DNA of 64,000 bases from Sulfurimonas sp. RIFOXYD12_FULL_33_39 (lineage in GTDB: Bacteria > Campylobacterota > Campylobacteria > Campylobacterales > Sulfurimonadaceae), in assembly GCA_001829785.1 (NCBI GenBank), contig MICF01000011.1:62001-126000 (forward strand). Direction: 5' to 3'. The position numbers were made by a program, and so were the translations under genes. The notes beneath the pieces were generated by a model. That model had not been told where the DNA came from and searched no databases. It saw only the letters and a list, made by a program, of their open reading frames with translations. Positions 46,187 through 55,698 of the stretch are shown here, piece after piece (positions within the stretch are counted from its first letter, which is position 1; each line of letters starts with the position of its first letter).

Positions 46187-46603
46187 CTATTTTTTTCCTT
46201 TATTAAACTCTTCTTTTACTATAACCAATGCTTTTAAGAAATTTTCGGCATCCACTGCACCCATAAGAGGCTGATACATAGGAAGACCGTTTGGTTTTAA
46301 AAACCATATTGCAGGAGTCCCAGGCTGCCACAGTTCTTGAGGCATATAGTCATTTTCATCACTGTAAGATATTATAGATATAAAGTTTTTATTCAACTCT
46401 TCAATAACTTTTTTATCTTTAAAAGTTGTCTCATCTAAGATTACACAATATTTACATGAGTGTCTTGAAGAGACAAATAAAACAGGTTTTATAACTTTTT
46501 GTGCATCATTTATTCCACTATTGTAATCTTTAGCCCATTTTACCTCAGAAGCAAATATGGCAACTGTTGCACTTATTATGAAATATATAAAAATTTTACG
46601 CAT
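46187..46603 (-). CDS. Periplasmic thioredoxin-fold protein, 138 aa
   Basis: Signal sequence 1-17 (IFIYFIISATVAIFA), then a thioredoxin_7-like domain: KPVLFVSSRHSCKYCVILDE with a CKYC active site near 50-53, and cis-proline region GTPAIWFLKPNG. Probably reduces or isomerises periplasmic disulfides. It lies between aroK and hisD, overlapping aroK by eight bases, so all three are likely cotranscribed though not functionally related. Confidence 0.85.
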   Translation of the reverse strand: MRKIFIYFIISATVAIFASEVKWAKDYNSGINDAQKVIKPVLFVSSRHSCKYCVILDETTFKDKKVIEELNKNFISIISYSDENDYMPQELWQPGTPAIWFLKPNGLPMYQPLMGAVDAENFLKALVIVKEEFNKGKK

Positions 46604-47111
46604 ACTGTTTTACCTTTAAAAGAAGTTCTTTAGCGCATTGTGCTGCACTCTTATCTGTTACGTCTATAATAATATCGGCTAGAGCTTTATACTCCGGTAG
46701 CCTTTGGTCATACAACTCTTTTGCCTTTTTCAAATCATTTAAAAGAGGCCTTTTTTTAAGCTTTTTGGAAGCATTTGGATGATTTTTTATTCTTTTGATT
46801 ATTTTCTCAAAAGGAGAATCTAAAAAAACTATAACCCCTATCTCTTTTAAATTTTTCTGTTTGTGAAACCCGCCACCTGTTGATATAAGAGTATTTTTAA
46901 GACTCTCTTCAAGCCATAATGATACTTTTCTCTCTAACTCTCTAAAATACCCCTCTCCCTCATCCGCAAATATCTTCTTAATAGTTCTGTTTTCCATACT
47001 CTCTATCAGGTCATCCGTATCGACTGCTAAATAATCAGAGCTCTTTATAACTTCACGAGCAACACTGCCCTTTCCAACTCCCATAAACCCAATCAAAATG
47101 ATATTTTTCAC
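46596..47111 (-). CDS. aroK: Shikimate kinase
   Basis: Phosphorylates shikimate at the 3-position in aromatic amino acid synthesis. 171 residues: Walker A GFMGVGKGSV near 7-16 (with Gly where Ser/Thr is usual directly after Lys), shikimate contacts DTDDLIE, GEGYFRELE and STGGGF, and the lid R in KKRPLLND. GTG start at 47111. The Lys-Gly-Ser order is a small variant of GKS/T and probably still functional. Confidence 0.93.
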   Translation of the reverse strand: MKNIILIGFMGVGKGSVAREVIKSSDYLAVDTDDLIESMENRTIKKIFADEGEGYFRELERKVSLWLEESLKNTLISTGGGFHKQKNLKEIGVIVFLDSPFEKIIKRIKNHPNASKKLKKRPLLNDLKKAKELYDQRLPEYKALADIIIDVTDKSAAQCAKELLLKVKQYA

Positions 47112-47113
47112 TT

Positions 47114-48412
47114 TTAGTTTTCTACTTTCATCGTAAACATACTCATATCAAAATCCGGCTTTGTTTTAATAATCTTCATGTAGATTAAAACAGGACCTAT
47201 AACATTGTACTCTAATATTAGCATACTTGCCATAAATGTTAGCGCAAACAGTGGTAATAAAGCTGAGATAAAAAATGAGATTATAAAACCAATTAAAGAG
47301 ATCAAAAAGAGTATATACTGGATTATCGCCAATTTTTTATTTATCATGTCATTCATGGTAGGAATACTCATATAGCCTTTTGCATTTAAATGAAACCAGA
47401 CTAGAAACGGTACTATTTTATATAACATTCCAGACATAATTGAGAAGATAAATCCGCCCCCTATTAAAATTGCAACGATTACGATATATCTTTCATCAAA
47501 AAAATCATTTATACTCCATGCGAATGTACCAAGAGTCATAAAAACTGCCGCACTTCTCCAGTACCAGACAGTTACATCACTAACTTTTCTACGACGGGCA
47601 TTTAGTTTTAAATATACCGTTGTTGAAAACGCCCAAAAGAAAAGTGCTATCCATATTTTTGCCGCCGTAGCATACGACTCCATAAAAATATTTAAGACAA
47701 GCCATAATAAAAGTCCGCTGACAATTAACCATACTACTCTTTTTTTACAAAATTGTTTAAATCTAGGCGCAACATAAAACATAGGCAATACATGAAAAGC
47801 AACACCGATAATCAAAATACCGGCAAAGCCAAAAATAGCCCAAACACTGTGAATATTTGCAAATAAAAGATGTGAAGCCGAAAATTTGCCGATTCCGTAA
47901 GAGGCTAAAAGATGCATTCCTATCAGTGTAATTAAAAAAGCAAAAACAAGAGCCGTTATCATAGCTCTTATACTCGCAGTAACATTTACAACATTTTTAA
48001 ATGCAAGCAGCATTGGAATGATAAGCGCTAAAAAGCCGACACCTAAAAAGAGTGCTGCCGCTAAAATAAGTTTTGAAATATTTAGCCATAATCCAAAAAT
48101 CATAAAGAGAGTTCCAAATAACATAAATATATATGATATTTTTGAAACCAAACCGACTCTTGAAACTCTAACTCCTGCTAAAACCGGCAGCATTTGAACC
48201 AAAGCACCAAACATCACAAAACTTAAAAAACCGATTGTTATAGCATGTGTAATAACTATCGACTCGGTAGAAAATCTGCTCGATAGAACTGAGGCATCAC
48301 TAAATAATATTAATACTCCTGCAAGAACTGCAAAAAGTGGCGCCGTTAGAAAAAATCTAACCGGTGCCGATATGGGCGGTGCCTGATCAACCGATAACCC
48401 GTCAAAATCCAT
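47114..48412 (-). CDS. Twelve-helix membrane protein, NnrS / heme-copper oxidase subunit I-like
   Basis: 432 residues with about twelve membrane helices. ITHAITIGFLSFVMFGALVQ and MLPVLAG, then NIHSVWAIFGFAGILIIGVA and FHVLPMFYV, and MLYKIVPFLVWFHL carry histidines placed as in NnrS-type and oxidase-like proteins. Such proteins are often linked to nitric oxide stress, but their biochemistry is not firmly known. AAGGAA precedes the ATG. The next gene upstream is a hemerythrin, 15 bases away, which supports an NO or oxygen role. Confidence 0.72.
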   Translation of the reverse strand: MDFDGLSVDQAPPISAPVRFFLTAPLFAVLAGVLILFSDASVLSSRFSTESIVITHAITIGFLSFVMFGALVQMLPVLAGVRVSRVGLVSKISYIFMLFGTLFMIFGLWLNISKLILAAALFLGVGFLALIIPMLLAFKNVVNVTASIRAMITALVFAFLITLIGMHLLASYGIGKFSASHLLFANIHSVWAIFGFAGILIIGVAFHVLPMFYVAPRFKQFCKKRVVWLIVSGLLLWLVLNIFMESYATAAKIWIALFFWAFSTTVYLKLNARRRKVSDVTVWYWRSAAVFMTLGTFAWSINDFFDERYIVIVAILIGGGFIFSIMSGMLYKIVPFLVWFHLNAKGYMSIPTMNDMINKKLAIIQYILFLISLIGFIISFFISALLPLFALTFMASMLILEYNVIGPVLIYMKIIKTKPDFDMSMFTMKVEN

Positions 48413-48427
48413 ATCAGTTTCCTTTAA

Positions 48428-48868
48428 TTACTCAACAATCATTGACTGCATCATTTCAACAATACGATCAGACTCTGCACTTAAATGCTGTTGAGCCATC
48501 GTGTAGAGCATTTGTTCCTCTTTCATATTATGTTGTTGCATTAAAATCATCAGCGTTTCACTTTTACCGAAAAATTTATCTTTATCTTTAGCTTCTATTG
48601 CCGCACCCATCTCTGCTATTAGATTTCTCATCTGTGCATGTTCATGTCTCATCATAGCAGTCGGACCTTGTGTCATTCCCGTTTTTTGTTCAAATTCCAA
48701 AAACATAACACGCTCTTCCATTTGGAAGTGTCTCTCAGTATCTTTTGCAAACTCTTCATAAGCTTCCTTTGCACTCTCTATTGAATTAGCTACCGCATCT
48801 TCCATATTGGCGAATAACTCATCGCAATGACCATGATTGGCTGTTAAATACTCTTTTATCGTACTCAT
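48428..48868 (-). CDS. Hemerythrin HHE-domain protein
   Basis: 146 residues forming a four-helix bundle with a di-iron site: NHGHCDELF, TERHFQMEERVMF, MMRHEHAQMRNL and MQQHNMKEEQMLY supply the histidine and acidic ligands. Hemerythrin-like proteins bind oxygen or NO, or protect and repair iron-sulfur clusters. It is the first gene of a probable unit with the NnrS-like protein. Confidence 0.88.
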   Translation of the reverse strand: MSTIKEYLTANHGHCDELFANMEDAVANSIESAKEAYEEFAKDTERHFQMEERVMFLEFEQKTGMTQGPTAMMRHEHAQMRNLIAEMGAAIEAKDKDKFFGKSETLMILMQQHNMKEEQMLYTMAQQHLSAESDRIVEMMQSMIVE

Positions 48869-49032
48869 TATTTATACCTTGTTTTATTTATAATTTGCGT
48901 ATTATATTAAAAATAATTTAAATACAAATTACCATATATCAATAATTTAGAAATTATAATTATTGACTACTCACATTGTTATTTAAACAGCTTTTTACTA
49001 TAATAGCCGTTTTAATTAAAATAGGAAAAATA

Positions 49033-50346
49033 ATGAAAAACAAAAAGTTAATTACTCTTGGTTTTGCATCTATCGCAGTTGCAATAACTTTGTTGTTTTC
49101 GACAAATTTATTTGCTTCTGCAAAAGAAAAAGAGAACAAAGAGGCTTCAAGATTGGAAGCTTTGGCAAAGTTTACAAAAGTTATCAGTATTGTTGAGCAA
49201 TATAACGTTGATAACGTAACAATAGAAGAGCTAATGGATAAAGCACTTGCCGGGATGATGAACAATTTAGACGCTCACTCAAACTATCTAACACAAAAAG
49301 ATTATAAAAATTTAAAAGTTCAAACAAACGGGGAATTCGGCGGTCTTGGTATTACAGTCGGTGTTAGAGACGGGGCGCTTAGCGTTATCGCTCCGCTTGA
49401 AGGGACTCCGGCCGATAAAGCAGGTGTAAAAGCAGGTGATATAATTCTTAAAATCAATGAAAAATCCACTCTTAATATGACAATAGATGAAGCAGTTGCC
49501 ATCATGAGAGGTAAAGTCGGTACGCCTATTGAGCTTACCATCGTAAGAGAGGGAGAGACGAAACCTCTTGAGATTAAAATAGTAAGAGGTAATATTACTA
49601 TAGAATCAGTTTATACGAAATCAATCGGCAATGATATTCAATATATAAGAGTTGCTAGTTTTGATAAAAAAGTTATAAACGACGTAACAAAAGCTATTAA
49701 AAAGAGAAAGGCTACGACAAAGGGCATAGTTCTTGATTTAAGAAATAATCCTGGAGGACTTCTTGATCAAGCAGTCGGGCTTGTTGATTTATTTGTTGAT
49801 AAAGGCGATATAGTTTCACAAAAGGGCAGAAATAAAACCGATGATGAAATTTACACTGCAAAAACTGAAAATACTGTAACTCAAGTACCTTTAGTAGTTC
49901 TTGTAAACGGAGGAAGTGCAAGTGCAAGTGAAATTGTAAGCGGTTCGCTACAAGATCACAAACGTGCTATTATAGTAGGGCAAAATACGTTTGGAAAAGG
50001 GAGTGTTCAAGTTGTTCTTCCGATAACCGAAGAAGAAGCAATTAAATTGACCATAGCTAGATATTATCTCCCAAGCGGCAGAACTATTCAAGCAGTAGGT
50101 GTAAAACCTGATATTGAAGTATATCCGGGTGAAGTTAAAACGAATAAAAATGATTTTGCTATAAAAGAGGCTGATTTAAAGAAACATCTAAAAGAAGAAT
50201 TAGAAAAAGTTGACGGTAAACAAGAAGAGGATGAGGCTAAAAAAGACTCTAAATATATTATATCCGACGAGATGATGAATAAAGATATTCAGCTAAAAGA
50301 GGGTGTAGATATTATAAAAGCACTAATTATTACAAAAGGATTATAA
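49033..50346 (+). CDS. ctpA: Carboxy-terminal processing protease CtpA/Prc, S41 family
   Basis: 437 residues from the ATG at 49033; signal-anchor at 5-26. A PDZ domain (about 85-165, [34 protein letters not shown]) precedes the S41 core with the catalytic Ser in [19 protein letters not shown] near 290-308 and Lys in [11 protein letters not shown]. The C-terminus is charged. Trims or degrades periplasmic and envelope proteins. It precedes purC by five bases and may share its transcript. Confidence 0.93.
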   Translation: MKNKKLITLGFASIAVAITLLFSTNLFASAKEKENKEASRLEALAKFTKVISIVEQYNVDNVTIEELMDKALAGMMNNLDAHSNYLTQKDYKNLKVQTNGEFGGLGITVGVRDGALSVIAPLEGTPADKAGVKAGDIILKINEKSTLNMTIDEAVAIMRGKVGTPIELTIVREGETKPLEIKIVRGNITIESVYTKSIGNDIQYIRVASFDKKVINDVTKAIKKRKATTKGIVLDLRNNPGGLLDQAVGLVDLFVDKGDIVSQKGRNKTDDEIYTAKTENTVTQVPLVVLVNGGSASASEIVSGSLQDHKRAIIVGQNTFGKGSVQVVLPITEEEAIKLTIARYYLPSGRTIQAVGVKPDIEVYPGEVKTNKNDFAIKEADLKKHLKEELEKVDGKQEEDEAKKDSKYIISDEMMNKDIQLKEGVDIIKALIITKGL

Positions 50347-50351
50347 ATAAA

Positions 50352-51065
50352 ATGCAAAAGAGAGAACTGCTCTACGAGGGAAAAGCAAAAAAATTGTTTA
50401 CAACTGATGATGAAAATCTTCTTATCTCAGAGTTTAAAGATGACTTGACTGCGTTTAACGGAGAGAAAAAATCAAGCGAAGCAGGTAAAGGTGCGCTTAA
50501 CAACAAAATCTCAACTGAGCTTTTTAAGCTTTTAGAGGCAAATGGGATACAGACTCACTTTGTAAAAATGCTTGATGATAATCACATGTTACACACAAAG
50601 GTTGACGTAATACTGATTGAAGTAATAGTGCGAAATATTGCTACAGGGAGCCTAAGTCGTAATCTAGGCATAAAAGACGGAACTGTTCTTCCTTTTACGT
50701 TAGTAGAATTTGACTATAAAAACGATGCTTTGGGAGATCCGAAACTAAACGATCAGCATGCTTTGATTCTAGGCTTAGTCGATTTTCAAGATGAACTTGA
50801 TAAGCTTCGCCGTATGGCAAGACAGGTAAATGATATTCTGAAGCCTTACTTTGCAGATAAAGGTCTTAATCTTGTTGACTTTAAGCTTGAGTTTGGAAAA
50901 GACAAGAGCGGCAATATTATTCTTATAGATGAGATTAGTCCTGATAATTGCCGTTTTTGGGATATGCAAAGCGGTGAAAAGATGGACAAAGATAGATTTC
51001 GTCAAGGTTTAGGCGGCTTAACGGTAGCTTATGAACAAGTTTTAAATAGAATTTTAGGAAAATAA
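50352..51065 (+). CDS. purC: Phosphoribosylaminoimidazole-succinocarboxamide synthase
   Basis: Joins CAIR and aspartate with ATP in purine synthesis. 237 residues: [20 protein letters not shown] near 7-26, [17 protein letters not shown], and [13 protein letters not shown] are standard PurC motifs. First of the purC-purS-purQ string. Confidence 0.97.
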   Translation: MQKRELLYEGKAKKLFTTDDENLLISEFKDDLTAFNGEKKSSEAGKGALNNKISTELFKLLEANGIQTHFVKMLDDNHMLHTKVDVILIEVIVRNIATGSLSRNLGIKDGTVLPFTLVEFDYKNDALGDPKLNDQHALILGLVDFQDELDKLRRMARQVNDILKPYFADKGLNLVDFKLEFGKDKSGNIILIDEISPDNCRFWDMQSGEKMDKDRFRQGLGGLTVAYEQVLNRILGK

Positions 51066-51068
51066 TAA

Positions 51069-51311
51069 ATGAAAGCAATTGTAAATGTATCTTTAAAAGC
51101 AGGCGTACTAGACTCTCAAGGAAAAGCTGTTCATCATGCGCTAGAGTCAATACATTTTAATAACGTATCAGATGTTCGCGTAGGAAAACAGATAATTTTG
51201 AAGCTCGATGAGAGTGATGAAACAAAAGCTATGAGCGACGTTACAAAAATGTGTGAAGAGCTTCTTGCAAACACGGTAATTGAAGATTACAATATTGAGC
51301 TGATAAAATGA
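51069..51311 (+). CDS. purS: FGAM synthase subunit PurS
   Basis: 80-residue dimer that joins PurL and PurQ. VNVSLKAGVLDSQGKAVHHAL and DVRVGKQIILKLDE match the family. Its stop overlaps the purQ start by four bases. Confidence 0.95.
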   Translation: MKAIVNVSLKAGVLDSQGKAVHHALESIHFNNVSDVRVGKQIILKLDESDETKAMSDVTKMCEELLANTVIEDYNIELIK

Positions 51312-51982
51312 AAGTAATAATTTTGCAATTTCCCGGAACTAACTGCGAATATGATACGAAACATGCTTTTGAATCTTTAGGAGCAGATACTGAGATTTTA
51401 TGGCATAAATCAGAGACGGTTCCAAATGATACGGATCTTTTGGTTGTTGCAGGAGGTTTTAGCTACGGTGATTATTTAAGAAGCGGAGCTATTGCAAAAT
51501 TTAGTCCCGTAATGCGAGCAGTTACAAAATATGCAAATAACGGCGGAAAAGTTTTAGGCATCTGTAACGGTTTTCAAGTACTAACCGAAGCGGGACTTTT
51601 ACCCGGTGCTTTAAAGAGAAACGAAAGCCTGCACTTTTTATCGAAACATCACCATCTAAAAATTATTAACAACGATAATGTGTTTTTAGAAAAACTAGAC
51701 AACAATGATGTTGTAAATGTTCCTATAGCTCATCATGACGGAAATTACTATATTGATGCAGACGGACTAAAAGAACTATATGAAAATAATCAGATTATTT
51801 TAAAATATTGCGATAAAGACGGAAATGAAAAAAATCCAAACGGAAGCGTAGATTCGATTGCCGGTATATGCAATAAAGAGAGAAATGTTTTTGGTCTTAT
51901 GCCTCATCCAGAACGCGCTATGGAAAAGCTTCTTGGAAGCGATGACGGTATAAAAATGCTTCAAGGGTTTTTAGAAGCGTGA
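51308..51982 (+). CDS. purQ: FGAM synthase glutaminase subunit PurQ
   Basis: Class I glutamine amidotransferase that supplies ammonia to PurL. Nucleophile Cys in VLGICNGFQVLTEAGLLPGA near 85-104, and the catalytic His-Glu pair in LMPHPERAMEK near the C-terminus. 224 residues. The following gene overlaps its stop by the GTGA arrangement. Confidence 0.97.
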   Translation: MKVIILQFPGTNCEYDTKHAFESLGADTEILWHKSETVPNDTDLLVVAGGFSYGDYLRSGAIAKFSPVMRAVTKYANNGGKVLGICNGFQVLTEAGLLPGALKRNESLHFLSKHHHLKIINNDNVFLEKLDNNDVVNVPIAHHDGNYYIDADGLKELYENNQIILKYCDKDGNEKNPNGSVDSIAGICNKERNVFGLMPHPERAMEKLLGSDDGIKMLQGFLEA

Positions 51983-53127
51983 AACTATTTCTATTAGTAT
52001 GGTTGTTTTTGTTTTCAATTTTATCTGCTAACCCGGCAGATTTATTGCAAACGAACGACTCTGCCGATGTGCAAGAACAAAATCAAGAAAACAGTACAAA
52101 TGAATCGGCATTACCTAGTGAGCTTCAAAAAGTAATCTATCTTAGTTACGAAAAAGTTCCGCAAAGAGTAATAAAGGGAGAGATTTTTTCCGTAACGATT
52201 AAAACTCTCTCTATTGTTAAAGATTTTGTAGATATAACATATGAACTCTCAAATGCAGAGGGCTTAAAAATTTTAACAGATTTTCCATCACGAGATGTTG
52301 ATTCAAAATACTATTATGAAACCTTCTATTTTTTAGCAACTTCAAAGAATGCTTCTCTTCCGAATTTTAAAGCTACTCTGTTAGACTATAACAACGTACA
52401 ATATAGAACGACTACACTTTTAGGTGAAAAATTAAATGTTATCTCATTAAATCCTCAAAAAGATTTTTCAAACATAGTGGCAAACAGCTTTGAGATTTCA
52501 GAATATAAAACTACAAACTATGACAGCACTCATAATATTGTTATATTTGTTGCAAACGCTACAAACTGCTATATCTCTGCGCTTAAATTAAAAGGTGTTT
52601 ATAAGCAGGGCATAGAGTCTGTTACCGAATCATTTTCTGAATCTAAAATAACATATTATGCAATAATAGATAAAAACATAGAAAATCTATCCTTCTCCTA
52701 TTTTAACTTAATTAAAAATAGATTTTTACCTATAAATATACCCATAATAGTTAACGATGATAGTGTTACAACACAAAGCGATTTAAAACCTAAAGATCAG
52801 TCTCGCGAAATATTAAAGATGGGCATAGCAGGAGGCATAGCGTTAATCTCATTTTTAATGATTTTATGGAGAAAGCGATACCTTTATCTGATTTTTATTA
52901 TTACTCCCCTTGCTTATATTGCTTATGCGGGAATACCTTCAAAAGAGATATGCATAAAAGAGGGTACTAATATTCACTTGCTCCCTGTATCTAACGGAAC
53001 AATATTTGAAACAACTACTAGCAGATACAGTTTACAAAAAGAGGATGAAGTACAAGGATGGGTAAAAATACAGCTCCAAAATAAAAAAATAGGTTGGGTA
53101 AAGAATGAAGATATTTGCTCAAATTAG
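51979..53127 (+). CDS. Membrane-anchored protein with C-terminal SH3-like domain, 382 aa
   Basis: Signal sequence 1-17 (LFLLVWLFLFSILSA); a periplasmic beta-rich region (about 45-265) resembling BatD-type folds (KVPQRVIKGEIFSVTIKTLS); two membrane helices (about 278-295 and 300-317) that form a hairpin; and a C-terminal bacterial SH3-like domain (GTNIHLLPVSNGTIFETTT; VQGWVKIQLQNKKIGWV). GTG start overlaps the purQ stop, and its end overlaps plsC by 23 bases. Function unknown; envelope role inferred from the SH3 domain. Confidence 0.75.
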   Translation: MKLFLLVWLFLFSILSANPADLLQTNDSADVQEQNQENSTNESALPSELQKVIYLSYEKVPQRVIKGEIFSVTIKTLSIVKDFVDITYELSNAEGLKILTDFPSRDVDSKYYYETFYFLATSKNASLPNFKATLLDYNNVQYRTTTLLGEKLNVISLNPQKDFSNIVANSFEISEYKTTNYDSTHNIVIFVANATNCYISALKLKGVYKQGIESVTESFSESKITYYAIIDKNIENLSFSYFNLIKNRFLPINIPIIVNDDSVTTQSDLKPKDQSREILKMGIAGGIALISFLMILWRKRYLYLIFIITPLAYIAYAGIPSKEICIKEGTNIHLLPVSNGTIFETTTSRYSLQKEDEVQGWVKIQLQNKKIGWVKNEDICSN

Positions 53128-53803
53128 TTGGTTGTTTGCAACAATAGTAATTCTAGTATCTCTTACGCTTATGATTGTTACATTTCATATCTTGCCAAAA
53201 CCATACAGCAGAAAACTATCCGCTTGGCTTATTAGAGTTACTACGTTTTTTACGGTTGATATTGAAGGCAAGGAAGACCCGAAAGCGCAAATGTTTTTAT
53301 TAAACCATCAAAGTGATTTAGATATAGCGATTATAGAGACTATGTCCAAAAGAGATATTGCATGGGTAGCAAAAAAAGAGCTTTTTGAGATACCGTTTTT
53401 TGGCCTTGCCCTAAAACTGCCTCAAGATATAGCAGTCGAGAGAGAGAGCAAAACATCACTTATAAAACTTCTAAAAGATGCAAAACATGTTCTTAAAAAC
53501 AATAGAGTTATTGCTATGTTTCCAGAAGGCACACGCTCTACCAAAGAGGAGATGCTCCCGTTTAAATCAGGTGCAAAAATTGTAGCAGATGCAAATAAGC
53601 TCTGTGTGCAGCCAATTGTTCTTATGCAGACGTCAAAATATTATAATATTAAAAAATTTTACTATAAACCGGGGCGAATAAAAGCAATATACATGGAATC
53701 TTTTATAGCAGACAAAAACGATGAAAACTGGCTAAGCGATTTACGAATAAAAATGCAAAAGGTTTATGACAATGAGTTGGCAAACAATCCTAGCCATAGG
53801 TAG
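53105..53803 (+). CDS. plsC: 1-acyl-sn-glycerol-3-phosphate acyltransferase
   Basis: Adds the second acyl chain to lysophosphatidic acid, giving phosphatidic acid. 232 residues with an N-terminal membrane helix (about 5-28), catalytic NHQSDLDIA (the HX4D motif, near 72-80), and FPEGTRSTKEEMLPFKSGA. Coupled to the upstream SH3 gene and to fluC downstream. Confidence 0.94.
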   Translation: MKIFAQISWLFATIVILVSLTLMIVTFHILPKPYSRKLSAWLIRVTTFFTVDIEGKEDPKAQMFLLNHQSDLDIAIIETMSKRDIAWVAKKELFEIPFFGLALKLPQDIAVERESKTSLIKLLKDAKHVLKNNRVIAMFPEGTRSTKEEMLPFKSGAKIVADANKLCVQPIVLMQTSKYYNIKKFYYKPGRIKAIYMESFIADKNDENWLSDLRIKMQKVYDNELANNPSHR

Positions 53804-54161
53804 CGGCGGTTTTTTGGGCGCTGTTCTTAGAGCCTATCTCAACGGTTTAATATCCAATAAAGTCCCTCATGATTTACCATTTGGAACATTAGGTGTTAAT
53901 CTTATAGGAAGTTTTATCATGGGAATTTTAATAGCTTACTTTATGTACACCGCTGTTTTTTCTCTACATGTAAAATCTTTTTTATCAACTGGAATTTTAG
54001 GAGCACTTACTACCTACTCCACATTTGCAATTGAGAGTTTTTTTCTTATAGAAGGTGGGCATTTAGCTCTAGCTGCTGCGAATATATCTTTAAACGCCTT
54101 TGGTTCTATATTTATGGCAGGAAGTGGCTTTTACATAGTAAAGCAACTTCTTAAATCATAA
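53772..54161 (+). CDS. fluC: Fluoride channel FluC/CrcB
   Basis: Dual-topology dimeric channel that exports fluoride. 129 residues, four helices: GSGGFLGAVLRAYLNGLI, GTLGVNLIGSFIMGIL with the conserved Asn, and GILGALTTYSTFAIESF with the threonine-serine pore motif. The ATG at 53772 has AAAGG nine bases ahead and is preferred to the one at 53766. No fluoride riboswitch is seen: the gene lies inside an operon. Its 3' end overlaps the convergent ABC gene by 11 bases. Confidence 0.94.
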   Translation: MSWQTILAIGSGGFLGAVLRAYLNGLISNKVPHDLPFGTLGVNLIGSFIMGILIAYFMYTAVFSLHVKSFLSTGILGALTTYSTFAIESFFLIEGGHLALAAANISLNAFGSIFMAGSGFYIVKQLLKS

Positions 54162-54720
54162 TTATCTCATCCGCGCACCATTTGGCAAGTTCCAAATCAT
54201 GCGTTATAAGAAGCATACCCATTCTATCAAGGTGCTTTACAAGCATACTCATAACTTCGAGCTGAATTACATTGTCAAGTGCAGATGTAGGCTCATCAAG
54301 TAGTAATAAATCAGGTTTCATAAGCATAGCCCTAAGAATAGATGCACGTTGAAGTTGACCGCCTGAGAGTTCATGCGGTAGTTTTAAAAGAAGCTCATAC
54401 TCTAAATTTATTATTTTTAAATACTCATCTATCTCATCAATTTTTGCAACATCTTTTATCTGGTTTAATAGTATATAACTTGGATGAAATGAGCTGTATG
54501 GGTCTTGAAAAACCTCTGAGCAAAATGAGTTTTCAACACTCCCTTTAATAGGTTTTAAATTTTTTAGTATTAGCTCAAAAAGCGTGCTTTTTCCTGCACC
54601 GCTTACCCCGACTATCGCTTTAATCTCCCCTTTTTTTAATGAAAATGAGAGATTCTCAAAAAGTAAATTCTCTTTTGTATATCCAAAAGAGAGATTTTTT
54701 ACTTCTAGTATATTGCTCAA
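54151..54720 (-). CDS. Compact ABC transporter ATPase, DppF/NikE-like
   Basis: 189 residues holding a full set of ATPase motifs: Walker A GVSGAGKST near 38-46, Q-loop EVFQDPYSSFHPS, signature LSGGQLQRA, Walker B LLLLDEPTSALD and LLITHD. The FQDPYSSFHP form points to oligopeptide or nickel importers. It is short compared with DppF (about 260-330) and lacks the C-terminal oligopeptide tail. TTG start. No permease or binding protein is adjacent; dut precedes it, so its partners must be outside the window. Confidence 0.85.
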   Translation of the reverse strand: MSNILEVKNLSFGYTKENLLFENLSFSLKKGEIKAIVGVSGAGKSTLFELILKNLKPIKGSVENSFCSEVFQDPYSSFHPSYILLNQIKDVAKIDEIDEYLKIINLEYELLLKLPHELSGGQLQRASILRAMLMKPDLLLLDEPTSALDNVIQLEVMSMLVKHLDRMGMLLITHDLELAKWCADEIIMI

Positions 54721-54723
54721 CTC

Positions 54724-55416
54724 TTAACTCTTATTTAGTGCCAGATATAGCTTTGTAAGCTCTTTATAGAGTTCATTTGGTTTTATATCGCCGTTTTCTT
54801 CCCAAACTCTCTTCATAACAACATTATCCTCTTCACCTGCCCAAACTTTTATATAAGAACCATCTTTGTATCCATGATCTTGTCTAAACTGATTTAAGAT
54901 ATTTTTTCCGACATAGAGTTTATAAAGAGACTCTAAATCCAACCCGCTCATTAGCACTAAATCAAAAAAGTCTGCTATGAGCTTTTCAAGGCTTAACTCT
55001 CCTTTAGATAATACGTCATACATAATGGATTCTATCTTATTGATTACGTCATCTTGCAGCGCAAAAAGCTCATTTTGGGTATCTATCTTGACAAAATTAT
55101 CCGACTCTGAGATATCGATTGCCAAATCTTCTATCCCCCCTCTAAGAGTTTTAGAGTAGTTTTCTATAGCTAAACTCATAATAAAGTGCCAGACATCGAC
55201 AACCTCAATCTGCAAGTTATCCCAATCAGGTTCTTTTTCTATATTTTTCCAATGCTTCCACGAAAAACTCTCAATCATCTCAGCACACTCCATATAGATA
55301 CATCGCTTCCAATTAATAACTTTGCCGTTTTTTGTGATGCCCTCAGTCCATTTTTCGCCGTTTGTAGCATCATTTAATGATGCTTGGAGTTGCAGCATAA
55401 GTAATATTTTATCCAC
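54724..55416 (-). CDS. dut: Dimeric (all-alpha) dUTP diphosphatase
   Basis: Hydrolyses dUTP to dUMP. 230 residues of the MazG-like all-alpha type found in Campylobacter: ECAEMIESFSWKHWK gives the ExxE pair and EVVDVWHFIMSLAIE the ExxD pair that bind magnesium. GTG start at 55416 with AAGGG seven bases ahead. No trimeric dUTPase motif is seen. Three bases upstream of the ABC gene. Confidence 0.92.
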   Translation of the reverse strand: MDKILLMLQLQASLNDATNGEKWTEGITKNGKVINWKRCIYMECAEMIESFSWKHWKNIEKEPDWDNLQIEVVDVWHFIMSLAIENYSKTLRGGIEDLAIDISESDNFVKIDTQNELFALQDDVINKIESIMYDVLSKGELSLEKLIADFFDLVLMSGLDLESLYKLYVGKNILNQFRQDHGYKDGSYIKVWAGEEDNVVMKRVWEENGDIKPNELYKELTKLYLALNKS

Positions 55417-55499
55417 TGTTTTTCCCTTAGTTTGTTGCTTTATTTAATAAAGCATTGTACCAAATATGCTAAAATAGCGCACTTAAAACCGAGAGATAT

Positions 55500-55679
55500 A
55501 TGAAAAGAATTAACTGTAGAAGATGTGAATACTATTTTGTTACTTGGGAAGCCTCAAAACCTCATGGCTGTAAAGCATACGGATTTAAATCAGCGCAAAT
55601 ACCGTCAATAGTGGTGTTTCAAAGCAGCGGAAGTGATTGCAATATGTATAAAGAGAAAAATTTTCCTAAAAATCAGTAA
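55500..55679 (+). CDS. Small cysteine-containing conserved protein, 59 aa
   Basis: Reads MKRINCRRCEYYFVTWEASK, then HGCKAYGFKSAQIPS and SGSDCNMYKEKNF. Four cysteines (CxxC, C, C) suggest a small zinc or iron-sulfur site. Related short proteins are widespread in Proteobacteria without a known role. Divergent from dut and convergent with the PNPOx-like gene. No strong ribosome site; GAGAGATAT lies ahead of the ATG. Confidence 0.75.
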   Translation: MKRINCRRCEYYFVTWEASKPHGCKAYGFKSAQIPSIVVFQSSGSDCNMYKEKNFPKNQ

Positions 55680-55698
55680 CTTTTTTTGATTTTAAATA

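Noticed and set aside
53766..54161. Fluoride riboswitch controlling fluC
   Set aside because: The gene starts inside plsC, so there is no leader in which the riboswitch could sit.
55135..55140. Run of six C as a phase-variation tract in dut
   Set aside because: Too short to slip at useful rates and lies in an essential gene.
55669..55693. AAAATCA/TGATTTT repeat as terminator of the 59-residue gene
   Set aside because: The seven-base AT-only arms would form a very weak stem.
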